From Flavobacteriales bacterium (GTDB taxonomy: Bacteria > Bacteroidota > Bacteroidia > Flavobacteriales > Flavobacteriaceae): a DNA stretch of 64,000 nt. Position numbers and translations under genes: made by a program. Below, in pieces: positions 1 through 7,722 of this stretch; the first letter of the stretch is position 1; each line of letters opens with the position of its first letter. Under the pieces are notes generated by a model. The model saw only the letters and a program-made list of their open reading frames with translations. It was not told the origin of the DNA and made no database searches. Location of the stretch: contig WTIO01000016.1 in assembly GCA_011526365.1 (NCBI GenBank), positions 21,013 through 85,012 of the forward strand. Direction: 5' to 3'.

Positions 1-45
1 TTCCAGTTGGTCGCGTATCGCTTTTGTTTCGAACTTTTTGCTCAT
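1..45 (-). CDS. metZ: Trans-sulfuration enzyme, probable O-succinyl/O-acetylhomoserine sulfhydrylase, N-terminus only
   Basis: Only the first 15 codons lie in the window (MSKKFETKAIRDQLE), running off the left edge. The KFETKAIR start is typical of the PLP-dependent MetZ/CGS family in Flavobacteriia, which makes homocysteine from an acylated homoserine and sulfide. The ATG overlaps the TGA of the OsmC-like gene (ATGA), so the two are probably translationally coupled as the last genes of the metK operon. The family call rests on a very short N-terminus plus position after metX, so it is tentative. Confidence 0.6.
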   Translation of the reverse strand, partial: MSKKFETKAIRDQLE

Positions 46-467
46 ATCTTTTTACCGTTCAAATACACGGTAGATTCAATTTTTGCAGTGTGTTCTAAGG
101 TTTTTGATACCGAGCAGTACTTTTCAAATGAAAGGTCAACGGCACGCTGTGCTTTTTCAGGAGTAAAATCTCCTTCGAGATAAACGTTGACATGAATACC
201 GGTAAACAATGAGGGCACCGCTCCATCAATACGACTTCCTTCCACTTCCATACGTAGGGAAGTAGGGTTAATTTTTTGCTTTTTTAAAATGGCTACAACA
301 TCTATACTGCTACAGCCAGCAAGGCCCATTAGTAAAAGTTCCATGGGACTAATTCCCTTTACACTGCCCTCTGTTTTGGACTTGTTGTCCAAAAATACAC
401 GGTGGCCGTTGGGATTGGTGACTTCAAATAAATAATCACTGTTGATGCGTTCGAGTGCTACTTTCAT
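42..467 (-). CDS. OsmC/Ohr family protein
   Basis: A 141-residue protein of the OsmC fold, whose members reduce organic or inorganic hydroperoxides with two cysteines in a homodimer. The conserved GCSSIDV segment (first Cys about residue 52) and the later EKYCSVSKTL segment (second Cys about residue 118) carry the expected cysteine pair, and PMELLLMGLAGC is the usual family core. The length fits the YhfA-like OsmC subgroup. Its ATG lies inside the last 32 nt of metX and its stop overlaps the next start, so it is embedded in the methionine operon. A role in thiol or sulfur chemistry is suggested by that position only; the substrate is unknown. Confidence 0.85.
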   Translation of the reverse strand: MKVALERINSDYLFEVTNPNGHRVFLDNKSKTEGSVKGISPMELLLMGLAGCSSIDVVAILKKQKINPTSLRMEVEGSRIDGAVPSLFTGIHVNVYLEGDFTPEKAQRAVDLSFEKYCSVSKTLEHTAKIESTVYLNGKKI

Positions 468-1449
468 ACGTTGTTTTGGGTATTGGTTTAGAAAAAATTG
501 AGGTTAATAAAGCCTTCATCTTATCGTGTTCTATAAGAAAGGCGTCGTGACCGTGCAAGGAACTAATTTCATGGAAATAGATGTTTTCCTTGTTGGGTTT
601 TACTAGGGCATAGGTTTTTTGGTCCTGATGGGGTGTAAAAAATATATCGCTGTCGATGGCAATCAAATGAATGTTTGCGGAGATCGCACTAATTAAGCTG
701 ATGGGATTTTCACCTCCACGGGCAATATCAATAGTACTCAAAAGGTGATTCATGGTTTTATAGGCCTGCAATTGAAACCTGCGATACAATTTTTCCCCAT
801 GATGGTGCAACCAGCTTTCTACATTGGAGCAGTTTTTTTCTTCATTAAAACTGCGATTGAAACGCCACTCTAAAGATTCTGGATTGCGGTACAATAGCAT
901 AGCATGTTGGCGAGCGTCACGCAGGGGGTTCGAAGAGTGTTCTAAAATTTGCTTTTGAATGTAGGTATTGGCCAAAATCCAGTCCGATGCTTTCCAATCG
1001 GCAGCAATGGGAATTAAACGTTCTGCAAGCTTAGGGGCTTGGGCAGCCATTTCCCAGGCAATGCCTCCCCCTATGGAACCACCAATGAGGGCAAACAATC
1101 GTTGCACACCCAATTGCTTTAGGGCTTGTAAAAAGATGGCGGCAATATCCCCAGTGTGTAATCCTTGGTAATCTTCAATTAAGGCATTATTGCTTCCATT
1201 ACCGGGAATATTGAAAGCTAACACTGTGTATTTAAGAGTATCTATTACTTTTCCTTCTCCAACCAATTCTTGCCACCACCCTTGCGGCCCAGTCAACTGG
1301 GCGTTACCTGTAAGGGCATGATTCACGAGTATAACAGGGGCTTTTCCAATAGCTTTCCCATAGTGGTAGTAGCTGAGGCCATGTCCCCTGAATGACACTC
1401 CAGCAGGAGTGGAATACGTATCAATTATTAAGGTTTGAAAAGGTGTCAT
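436..1449 (-). CDS. metX: Homoserine O-acetyltransferase (alpha/beta hydrolase)
   Basis: MetX transfers an acyl group (normally acetyl) to homoserine, activating it for sulfhydrylation in methionine synthesis. Seen in the 337-residue product: the NHALTG oxyanion region near residue 44, QGWWQELVGEGKVIDT typical of MetX, the nucleophile elbow GGSIGGG with Ser125, and the C-terminal GHDAFL with the catalytic His near 301. It is shorter than proteobacterial MetX, as is usual in this phylum. It starts 8 nt after the remnant stop of the broken metY gene and overlaps the OsmC-like gene by 32 nt, so it belongs to the riboswitch-controlled metK operon. Acyl-donor specificity cannot be read with certainty. 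Confidence 0.9.
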   Translation of the reverse strand: MTPFQTLIIDTYSTPAGVSFRGHGLSYYHYGKAIGKAPVILVNHALTGNAQLTGPQGWWQELVGEGKVIDTLKYTVLAFNIPGNGSNNALIEDYQGLHTGDIAAIFLQALKQLGVQRLFALIGGSIGGGIAWEMAAQAPKLAERLIPIAADWKASDWILANTYIQKQILEHSSNPLRDARQHAMLLYRNPESLEWRFNRSFNEEKNCSNVESWLHHHGEKLYRRFQLQAYKTMNHLLSTIDIARGGENPISLISAISANIHLIAIDSDIFFTPHQDQKTYALVKPNKENIYFHEISSLHGHDAFLIEHDKMKALLTSIFSKPIPKTTYESSTRTHQQ

Positions 1450-1457
1450 ACCAAGGT

Positions 1458-1800
1458 TCAGAGTGTATTAAATGCGGCTTCAAGGTCTTGAATCAAGTCC
1501 ACTATGGCTTCTAGCCCTACAGATTAGCGTAGTGGCAATTGCTGCGGTACCCGATGCAGTAACTACAGCAGCAGTACCTCCTTCTAGGGTGACTAAACGC
1601 TGTTCTAACTCATCATTAGTGGGATTGTTCAAACGGGTGTAAATGTACCCTGACTCGGCCAATAAAAATAAATTGGCTGCATGATCTGTGTCCTTAAGCA
1701 CATAGGATGTTGTTTGATTGATGGGAACTGCTTGGGTGTTTTGTGATTCTTCGGGATCGTAACCAGCGTGCAGCGCTAAGGTTGATTTTTTGGGATTCAT
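1458..1800 (-). pseudogene. metY: O-acetylhomoserine sulfhydrylase (metY) with a large internal out-of-frame deletion
   Basis: The start (STLALHAGYDPEESQNTQAV, then YTRLNNPT and EGGTAAVVTASGTAAIATTL) matches the N-terminal 90-odd residues of the PLP-dependent O-acetylhomoserine aminocarboxypropyltransferase, a family of about 430 residues. After TTLI the frame degenerates and stops at 1480. Shifted by one frame, positions about 1523-1458 encode SVGLEAIVDLIQDLEAAF followed by a stop, which is the normal C-terminal helix of this family. About 310 codons, including the PLP-binding lysine, are therefore missing, and the junction is out of frame. The start codon overlaps the metK stop (ATGA). A real deletion or an assembly collapse would both give this picture. 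Confidence 0.82.
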
Positions 1801-3053
1801 AATTTAAAGGCTTTCTTAATTGGGGTTACATAATCTAATTTTTCCCAGGTAAAGAGTTCCACATCGAGTGTTACTTTCCCGTTGTATGGCGACTCAAAAA
1901 CTTTGGTTATGGTTTTTGGACTGCGGCCCATGTGACCATAGGCGGCAGTTTCAAAATAAATGGGGTTACGCAGTTTTAAACGAGTTTCAATCCCAAAGGG
2001 ACTTAAATCAAAAAGCTGTTGAATGACAGCAGCAATCTCTGTATCGGTCTTATCTACTTTTACTGTTCCAAAGGTGTTTACAAAAACAGAGGTAGGTTGG
2101 GCCACCCCAATAGCGTAACTCAATTGCACCAGCATTTCGTCTGCTACTCCTGCAGCTACCATGTTTTTTGCAATATGTCGGGAGGCATAAGCCGCACTTC
2201 GATCTACCTTGCTAGGATCTTTTCCACTAAAAGCACCGCCGCCATGTCCACCCTTTCCGCCATAGGTATCTACAATAATTTTACGCCCTGTTAGGCCGGT
2301 ATCCCCATGGGGACCACCGATTACAAATTTTCCGGTTGGGTTAATATGATAGATTATTGCATCATCAAACAAGGCCTGAAGTGCCTCTGGCAGCTGTGCT
2401 TTAACACGAGGAATTAAGATGCTAACCATATCGGCTTTGATTTTTTCGAGCATGGCTTGATCATTGTCATCAAAAGGATCGTGTTGGGTAGAAATCACTA
2501 TGGTATCTATCCGCTGTGGTCGGTGATTTTCGTCATAAGCAATGGTGACCTGCGATTTTGCATCAGGGCGCAGGTAGGTGATGTCTTTGTTTTCACGTCG
2601 TAAGACTGCAAGCTCCTTAAGCAAACGGTGAGAAATATCGAGTGCTAAGGGCATGTAGTCCTCGGTTTCGTTATTGGCATAACCAAACATTAGGCCCTGA
2701 TCCCCTGCACCCTGTTCTTTCTTTTCTTTTCTGTCTACCCCTTGATTTATATCGGGGGACTGTTCGTGAATAAGTGACACCACACCACAGGAATCTCCGC
2801 TAAACTGATAGGCCCCACGAGTATAGCCAATCGTATTGATTGTTTTGCGAGCAATGTCTTGTACATCTAAATAGGTATTACTTTTTACTTCTCCTGCCAA
2901 CACGACTTGCCCTGTAGTCACAAGGGTTTCACAAGCAACTTTACTTTCCGGGTCAAAAGCTAAAAAATTGTCTAAAAGGGCGTCACTAATTTGATCCGCT
3001 ACCTTATCTGGATGGCCTTCACTAACAGATTCTGAGGTAAACAAATAGGTCAT
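1797..3053 (-). CDS. metK: S-adenosylmethionine synthase
   Basis: MetK makes SAM from methionine and ATP in the cytosol. The 418-residue product has the N-terminal [20 protein letters not shown] with the catalytic His, the [18 protein letters not shown] segment, the [20 protein letters not shown] hallmark and the [19 protein letters not shown] loop, so it looks complete and active. It is the first gene of a minus-strand operon; the next start overlaps its TGA (ATGA). The 5' leader holds a SAM-II riboswitch, so its own product should repress it. Start at 3053 gives the canonical [16 protein letters not shown]. Confidence 0.97.
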   Translation of the reverse strand: MTYLFTSESVSEGHPDKVADQISDALLDNFLAFDPESKVACETLVTTGQVVLAGEVKSNTYLDVQDIARKTINTIGYTRGAYQFSGDSCGVVSLIHEQSPDINQGVDRKEKKEQGAGDQGLMFGYANNETEDYMPLALDISHRLLKELAVLRRENKDITYLRPDAKSQVTIAYDENHRPQRIDTIVISTQHDPFDDNDQAMLEKIKADMVSILIPRVKAQLPEALQALFDDAIIYHINPTGKFVIGGPHGDTGLTGRKIIVDTYGGKGGHGGGAFSGKDPSKVDRSAAYASRHIAKNMVAAGVADEMLVQLSYAIGVAQPTSVFVNTFGTVKVDKTDTEIAAVIQQLFDLSPFGIETRLKLRNPIYFETAAYGHMGRSPKTITKVFESPYNGKVTLDVELFTWEKLDYVTPIKKAFKL

Positions 3054-3058
3054 TTATA

Positions 3059-3101
3059 AATTGCTTTGTGGTGGGATCTGACGTAGCGTCTCAAAGCAAT
3101 T
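3059..3101 (-). promoter_or_regulatory. Candidate riboswitch expression-platform hairpin next to the metK start codon
   Basis: A perfect 10-bp inverted repeat (AATTGCTTTG at transcript positions 3101-3092, CAAAGCAATT at 3068-3059) closes a 23-nt loop and ends 5 nt before the metK ATG. The upstream arm can instead pair with the riboswitch tail: AAAGCA (3109-3104) with TGCTTT (3098-3093), a 6-bp stem with a 5-nt loop. There is no U-tract, so this looks like control of initiation rather than a terminator. The switching model is inference from pairing by eye. Confidence 0.5.
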
Positions 3102-3154
3102 ACTGCTTTAGCATTTTTTTTTCGAGGTTGCAATCAGTCAAATCCCTCCTCGTT
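3102..3154 (-). ncRNA. SAM-II riboswitch
   Basis: In the transcript a 5-bp P1 stem CGAGG/CCTCG (3152-3148 with 3127-3123) encloses GATTTGACTGATTGCAA, followed by an A-rich linker and TGCTAAAGCAGT. The GATTT, ATTGCAA and AATGCTAAAG segments match the SAM-II (metA motif) consensus known in Alphaproteobacteria and Bacteroidota. A pseudoknot is available between loop ACTG (near 3137) and tail CAGT (near 3104), with a flanking ATT/AAT pairing. Its position in front of metK and the methionine genes fits SAM sensing. Matched from memory of the consensus; a covariance-model scan was not possible. Confidence 0.85.
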
Positions 3155-3161
3155 TAAAGTG

Positions 3162-3190
3162 CAAATATATGGATTTTTTTAAAAATCAAA
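3162..3190 (-). promoter_or_regulatory. Promoter of the metK operon
   Basis: TATATTTG (3169-3162) fits the Bacteroidota -7 consensus TAnnTTTG exactly, with a TTTG -33 element at 3190-3187 and 17 nt between. Transcription would begin near 3155, immediately before the riboswitch P1 stem. Confidence 0.7.
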
Positions 3191-3249
3191 CGTTGCTAGT
3201 GAAAATTGGTATGGGAATGTAATAAATGGTGGTTGGGGGTTTCTTTCTT

Positions 3250-3330
3250 GTTCCTTTCGACAGGATCAAGGAACTGTTGGGACGGCTCAGGAAACTTGGG
3301 TGGGTGGCTGAGCGGAGTCGAAGCCACCCA
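3250..3330. repeat. Tandem palindromic (REP-like) intergenic element
   Basis: Two stem-loops sit side by side between metK and the deoxynucleoside kinase. The first is GTTCCTT/AAGGAAC (3250-3256, 3268-3274). The second is a perfect 9-bp stem TGGGTGGCT/AGCCACCCA (3301-3309, 3322-3330) around GAGCGGAGTCGA. The GAGCGGAGTCGAAG core resembles dispersed palindromic repeats common in Flavobacteriia. I noticed no second copy in this window, so the REP label is by resemblance. Confidence 0.5.
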
Positions 3331-3349
3331 AAGCTAAAAATTGAGGCCA

Positions 3350-3387
3350 CTTATATATTTTTCATTTATTCCTAGAAAATATATAAG
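3350..3387. repeat. 12-bp perfect inverted repeat upstream of deoxynucleoside kinase
   Basis: CTTATATATTTT (3350-3361) is repeated in inverse at 3376-3387 with a 14-nt spacer. It is AT-only apart from its ends and lies 27 bp upstream of a promoter-like TTATTTTG (3414-3421) and about 75 bp upstream of the kinase start. It could be an operator or a weak terminator; nothing in the sequence decides. Confidence 0.4.
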
Positions 3388-3463
3388 AGGTTTTTATGTT
3401 AATAAAAAACCCCTTATTTTGCATAGCCTTGAGCAGAACACTAATATTGAATACTACTACACT

Positions 3464-4078
3464 ATGCACATTGCTATTGCCGGCAATATAGGCGCTGGTA
3501 AAACCAGTCTTACAGAATTACTCGCGCAACATTACAAATGGGAAGCGCACTTTGAGGAAGTGATTGACAACCCTTACTTGGACGATTTTTACAATCATAT
3601 GGAACGCTGGTCCTTTAACCTCCAAATCTTTTTTCTAAAAAGTCGTTTTGCACAACTCATCTCCATACATGAAGAAAAGAAGAACGTAATACAAGACCGC
3701 ACCATATACGAGGATGCCCATATTTTTGCACCCAACCTACATGCTATGGGATTAATGACTAAGCGCGATTTTGACAACTACATTTCGCTGTTTGAAATGA
3801 TGGAAAATTTAATTCAAGGCCCCGATGTGATGGTGTATCTCCGTTCAACTGTTCCAAACTTGGTCAATAAAATTCAAAAACGTGGTCGTAGCTTCGAGAA
3901 CTCTATCAGTATTGATTATCTAAGCCGTTTGAATGAACGCTACGAAGCTTGGATATCTAAATACGACAAAAGCAAATTGCTGATTATTGATGTGGACTCT
4001 TTGGATTTTGTAAATAACAAGGAGGACCTGGGCGTTATTATTGAGCGGTTGGACGCTGAAATCAACGGTTTATTCTAA
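3464..4078 (+). CDS. Deoxynucleoside kinase
   Basis: A dGK/dAK-type kinase that phosphorylates salvaged deoxynucleosides. The start at 3464 gives MHIAIAGNIGAGKTSLTELL, placing the P-loop GNIGAGKT at the N-terminus as usual; a longer in-frame extension back to 3341 only reads through the inverted repeat and promoter. The QDRTIYEDAHIF segment corresponds to the DRS/lid-region motif, and ERYEAWI lies where lid arginines normally occur. The 204-residue length is normal for bacterial members. It is monocistronic, with a terminator directly downstream shared with the convergent pyrophosphatase gene. Which nucleoside it prefers cannot be read. Confidence 0.9.
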   Translation: MHIAIAGNIGAGKTSLTELLAQHYKWEAHFEEVIDNPYLDDFYNHMERWSFNLQIFFLKSRFAQLISIHEEKKNVIQDRTIYEDAHIFAPNLHAMGLMTKRDFDNYISLFEMMENLIQGPDVMVYLRSTVPNLVNKIQKRGRSFENSISIDYLSRLNERYEAWISKYDKSKLLIIDVDSLDFVNNKEDLGVIIERLDAEINGLF

Positions 4079-4080
4079 TA

Positions 4081-4110
4081 AAAAAAAGCAGCCCTTAGGC
4101 TGCTCTTTAT
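4081..4110. terminator. Bidirectional intrinsic terminator
   Basis: A 7-bp stem AGCAGCC/GGCTGCT (4087-4093, 4098-4104) with a 4-nt loop. On the minus strand it is followed by a run of eight T, making a strong terminator for the pyrophosphatase gene; on the plus strand it is followed by CTTTATCTT, a weaker one for the kinase. Confidence 0.85.
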
Positions 4111-4130
4111 CTTCGGTATAAAAAAGAAAT

Positions 4131-6512
4131 TTACTTTTTAATTTCTAGTGTTACCCCTTCCATATTTTTTAGGGCCTCTTGCACTTCTGCTTCTGTCCCT
4201 TCAATTTGGATTTCTTCGTTAACGGTTTTACCGTTTTCTTCTGTTTGGGTAATAATAACCGCTTTTACTTGTGTGGTTTCACCTTCGGTAGTAGCTGGTG
4301 TCACAGTAACTTGCACAACTTTATCGTTATCGGCAAGAGCGGTTGTGGCTTCTCCATGGTTTCCTAATAGTGGTGCGATAACCAATCCTACCAAACAAGT
4401 AAGCTTAATTAAAATATTCATCGAAGGTCCAGAAGTATCTTTGAATGGATCCCCAACAGTATCTCCAGTTACAGCGGCCTTGTGAGCGTCTGACCCTTTG
4501 TAGGTCATTTCGCCATTAATTTCAACCCCTGCTTCAAAAGATTTTTTAGCGTTGTCCCAAGCGCCACCGGCATTGTTTTGGAAAATGGCCCATATTACAC
4601 CAGATACCGTTACCCCTGCCATATAACTTCCCAAAGCTTCTGGTCCCATAAGGAAGCCCATAACTACTGGGGTTATGATGGTAATAAACCCGGGTAATAG
4701 CATTTCGCGTAAAGCTGCTTTGGTGGAAATATCCACACATTTCCCATATTCTGGTTGGCCTTTACCTTCCATGATACCAGGAATTTCTTTAAACTGGCGA
4801 CGTACCTCTTCTACCATTTCCATGGCAGCACGTCCAACGGCTTTCATGGCTAAGGCTGAAAATACAACAGGAATCATTCCTCCAATAAAAAGTGCCGCTA
4901 ATACATCGGCTTTAAAGATGTTGATACCATCTATGCCTGTAAAGGTAACATAGGCGGCAAAAAGTGCTAGGGCTGTAAGTGCAGCGGAGGCAATGGCAAA
5001 ACCTTTACCAACAGCGGCGGTAGTGTTTCCTACAGAATCTAAAATATCCGTACGTTCACGAACCTCATCGGGGAGTTCACTCATTTCTGCTACTCCTCCT
5101 GCATTGTCCGCAATAGGCCCAAAGGCGTCAATTGCCAACTGCATGGCTGTTGTGGCCATCATGGCTGAAGCAGCAAGAGCAACACCGTAAAACCCAGCAA
5201 AGCTGTACGATCCCCAAATGGCTAGCGCAAACAATAGTACGGAACTCGCTGTAGAAATCATCCCGGTGGATAATCCAGCAATGATGTTTGTTGCTGCACC
5301 CGTTGAGGAATTTTTAACGATTTCCAATACAGGTTTCTTGCCCAGGGCGGTATAGTATTCTGTAAAGTATGAAATTAAATATCCTACCGCTAAACCTACT
5401 AGTGTAGCATAGAATACCTGGATAGCGGGGATGTCTTTAGGGCCTTCGCCAAAAAACTGCATTCCCGTAATAGTTTCTGGCAACATCCACTGAATGAGAA
5501 AATATCCTGCAACTGCAGTAATAAGAATAGAAGTTATATTTCCAATGTTTAGCGCACGCTGAACCTCAGCTTCTTTAGCTTTGTTGTCCTTAATTCTAAT
5601 TAATAGTGTTCCAATAATAGAAGCTATAATTCCTACTCCAGCAATAATTACTGGCAAAAGAATAGGCCCCATACCTTGGAAAGCATCGGTAAACTGAGCT
5701 CCGTTGGCATCGGTCATATCTTTAATTATGTAGTTTCCTAGAACCATAGAGGCCAAAACTGTGGCTACATAACTTCCAAAAAGATCAGCTCCCATACCAG
5801 CAACATCACCCACATTGTCACCAACGTTGTCGGCAATAGTAGCAGGGTTTCTAGGGTCGTCTTCTGGAATTCCAGCTTCCACTTTTCCAACCAAATCCGC
5901 ACCTACGTCGGCGGCCTTAGTATAAATACCACCACCCACACGAGCAAATAAGGCAATAGATTCTGCACCTAGGGAGAATCCTGCAAGTGCTTCTAGTACT
6001 ACAGTCATATTATCGTAAAACGATCCGGGGTTCCCCATAAAGAGGTTGGTAAAAAATAGGAAGAATAAGGACAGTCCCAAAACGGCTAGTCCTGCAACCC
6101 CTAGTCCCATTACTGTTCCACCACCAAAGGAAATCTGAAGGGCTTTTGGCAAACTCTCCCGAGCAGCTTGTGTTGTTCGGGCGTTGGCTTCTGTAGCAAT
6201 ACGCATTCCAATATTTCCTGCTAAAGCGGAAAATACAGCCCCAAAAATAAAGGCTGGAATAATTAAGATACTTGTGGTTTCTACCACAGATGCAACACCA
6301 AACAAAGCTCCTGATGCTAAGAGGACAAAAATCAGAAGTAAGCGGTACTCAGCATTGAGAAATGCGAGTGCACCTTCCTTGATACTTCCTGAAATAGATT
6401 GCATTTTTTCGTTACCAGCTTCTTGTTTACGTACCCAAGCAGCACGTACAAACATATAAGCAATCCCAACTATGGAGAGTACTATGGGTAAAAAGATGAT
6501 ATTTGATTCCAT
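4131..6512 (-). CDS. hppA: Membrane-bound ion-pumping pyrophosphatase, K+-dependent type
   Basis: A multi-span (about 16 TM) inner-membrane enzyme that couples PPi hydrolysis to cation export. Seen: DVGADLVGKVE (202-212) and DNVGDNVGDVAGMGADLF (228-245) for Mg-PPi binding, and the second half-site region near GDPFKDTSGPSMNI. GNTTAAVGKG has Ala at the position where K+-independent enzymes carry Lys, so it should need K+. The Glu that usually follows ADLF in Na+-pumping members is Gly here (ADLFGSY), as I recall for Flavobacterium-type H+-PPases. After the last membrane span there is a hydrophilic, acidic tail of about 65 residues (V/T/E-rich), longer than usual. The pumped ion is not settled by sequence alone. 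Confidence 0.93.
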   Translation of the reverse strand: MESNIIFLPIVLSIVGIAYMFVRAAWVRKQEAGNEKMQSISGSIKEGALAFLNAEYRLLLIFVLLASGALFGVASVVETTSILIIPAFIFGAVFSALAGNIGMRIATEANARTTQAARESLPKALQISFGGGTVMGLGVAGLAVLGLSLFFLFFTNLFMGNPGSFYDNMTVVLEALAGFSLGAESIALFARVGGGIYTKAADVGADLVGKVEAGIPEDDPRNPATIADNVGDNVGDVAGMGADLFGSYVATVLASMVLGNYIIKDMTDANGAQFTDAFQGMGPILLPVIIAGVGIIASIIGTLLIRIKDNKAKEAEVQRALNIGNITSILITAVAGYFLIQWMLPETITGMQFFGEGPKDIPAIQVFYATLVGLAVGYLISYFTEYYTALGKKPVLEIVKNSSTGAATNIIAGLSTGMISTASSVLLFALAIWGSYSFAGFYGVALAASAMMATTAMQLAIDAFGPIADNAGGVAEMSELPDEVRERTDILDSVGNTTAAVGKGFAIASAALTALALFAAYVTFTGIDGINIFKADVLAALFIGGMIPVVFSALAMKAVGRAAMEMVEEVRRQFKEIPGIMEGKGQPEYGKCVDISTKAALREMLLPGFITIITPVVMGFLMGPEALGSYMAGVTVSGVIWAIFQNNAGGAWDNAKKSFEAGVEINGEMTYKGSDAHKAAVTGDTVGDPFKDTSGPSMNILIKLTCLVGLVIAPLLGNHGEATTALADNDKVVQVTVTPATTEGETTQVKAVIITQTEENGKTVNEEIQIEGTEAEVQEALKNMEGVTLEIKK

Positions 6513-6585
6513 AAAAACGTTTGAAAAATTTCGGCGTAAAAGTACACAAACGCCAAGGATTAGAAAAATAGTTTATAAATCGTTG

Positions 6586-7569
6586 TTATTGCTTTTGATA
6601 CAGCACTTTACGCACCGCTTTAATTACGTCCTCACTGTTGGGCAACCACTCTTTCAACAGCACAGGAGAATAGGGTGCAGGAGTATCTGCAGTATTTATT
6701 TTTTCTACTGGTGCATCTAAATAATCAAAAACAGTGTTTTGTACCTGATAGGTTATTTCTGTAGCAACATTACCAAAGGGCCAGGCTTCTTCTAAAATTA
6801 CCAATCGGTTGGTTTTCTTTACGGAAGTAAATATAGTTTGATAGTCCAATGGACGTACCGTACGTAAATCAATTACTTCACAGCTAATACCTTCTTCAGC
6901 CAACTGATCTGCTGCTTTGTAAGCTTCTTTAATAATTTTACCAAAAGAAACGATGGTTACATCGTCTCCAGTTCTTTTGATGTCTGCTACTCCAATGGGT
7001 AGGGTATATTCTCCTTCGGGCACTTCGCCTTTGTCTCCATACATTTGCTCCGACTCCATAAAAATTACGGGGTCATTGTCGCGAATAGCAGATTTCAACA
7101 GCCCTTTAGCATCAAAGGGGTTTGAGGGGACTACAACTTTCAAACCTGGGCAGTTGGCATACCAGTTTTCAAAAGCTTGAGAGTGGGTTGCTGCCAGTTG
7201 TCCTGCAGAACCTGTTGGGCCTCTAAATACAATAGGGCAAGGAAATTGCCCGCCAGACATTTGCCGAATCTTAGCCGCATTGTTGATGATTTGATCAATC
7301 CCTACCAAGGCAAAGTTGAAGGTCATAAATTCAATAATAGGTCGGTTTCCTGTCATGGTAGATCCCACACCAATCCCTGCAAAACCCAATTCTGAAATGG
7401 GCGTATCCCAAACGCGTTCGGGACCAAATTCATCTAACATTCCTTTGGAGGCTTTGTATGCACCGTTGTACTCGGCCACCTCTTCTCCCATTAGGTATAT
7501 GGTATCATCACGTCGCATTTCTTCCGACATGGCTTGGGCAATCGCTTCTCTAAATTGAATAGTTTTCAT
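6586..7569 (-). CDS. pdhB: Pyruvate dehydrogenase E1 component, beta subunit
   Basis: The 327-residue product is a typical transketolase-like E1 beta subunit: MGEEVAEYNGAYKASKG with the ThDP-activating Glu, TMTGNRPIIEFMTFNF, RGPTGSAGQLAATHSQ, and the C-terminal EEAWPFGNVATEITYQVQ. With the alpha subunit and E2/E3 it converts pyruvate to acetyl-CoA. Neither the alpha subunit nor E2 is adjacent, so it is a solitary gene here, which is common in Flavobacteriia. A perfect TAAATTTG -7 element lies upstream at 7597-7590. Confidence 0.95.
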   Translation of the reverse strand: MKTIQFREAIAQAMSEEMRRDDTIYLMGEEVAEYNGAYKASKGMLDEFGPERVWDTPISELGFAGIGVGSTMTGNRPIIEFMTFNFALVGIDQIINNAAKIRQMSGGQFPCPIVFRGPTGSAGQLAATHSQAFENWYANCPGLKVVVPSNPFDAKGLLKSAIRDNDPVIFMESEQMYGDKGEVPEGEYTLPIGVADIKRTGDDVTIVSFGKIIKEAYKAADQLAEEGISCEVIDLRTVRPLDYQTIFTSVKKTNRLVILEEAWPFGNVATEITYQVQNTVFDYLDAPVEKINTADTPAPYSPVLLKEWLPNSEDVIKAVRKVLYQKQ

Positions 7570-7589
7570 TGTCTTCCGTCAAATTGCTG

Positions 7590-7597
7590 CAAATTTA
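7590..7597 (-). promoter_or_regulatory. Promoter -7 element of pdhB
   Basis: TAAATTTG followed by C on the minus strand fits TAnnTTTG exactly, about 20 nt upstream of the pdhB ATG. No clear -33 TTG was found at the usual distance. Confidence 0.5.
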
Positions 7598-7722
7598 ATT
7601 AATTCTAGTGGATTGTCGCCTACTTTCACAGGGCGCATTTTGTCAAAAAAGTTGCAAAAATTGCCTGTAGGATGCACTATTTTTAAGTAATTTACGTTAT
7701 AAAGTTCCTATGTATTGAGGCT

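Noticed and set aside
3341..3463. Upstream in-frame extension of the deoxynucleoside kinase
   Set aside because: It consists of inverted repeat and promoter-like sequence; the P-loop should lie at the extreme N-terminus.
4179..5190. Several long open frames antisense to the pyrophosphatase gene
   Set aside because: They lie opposite a well-conserved gene, lack start context and any family features, and follow from its codon composition.
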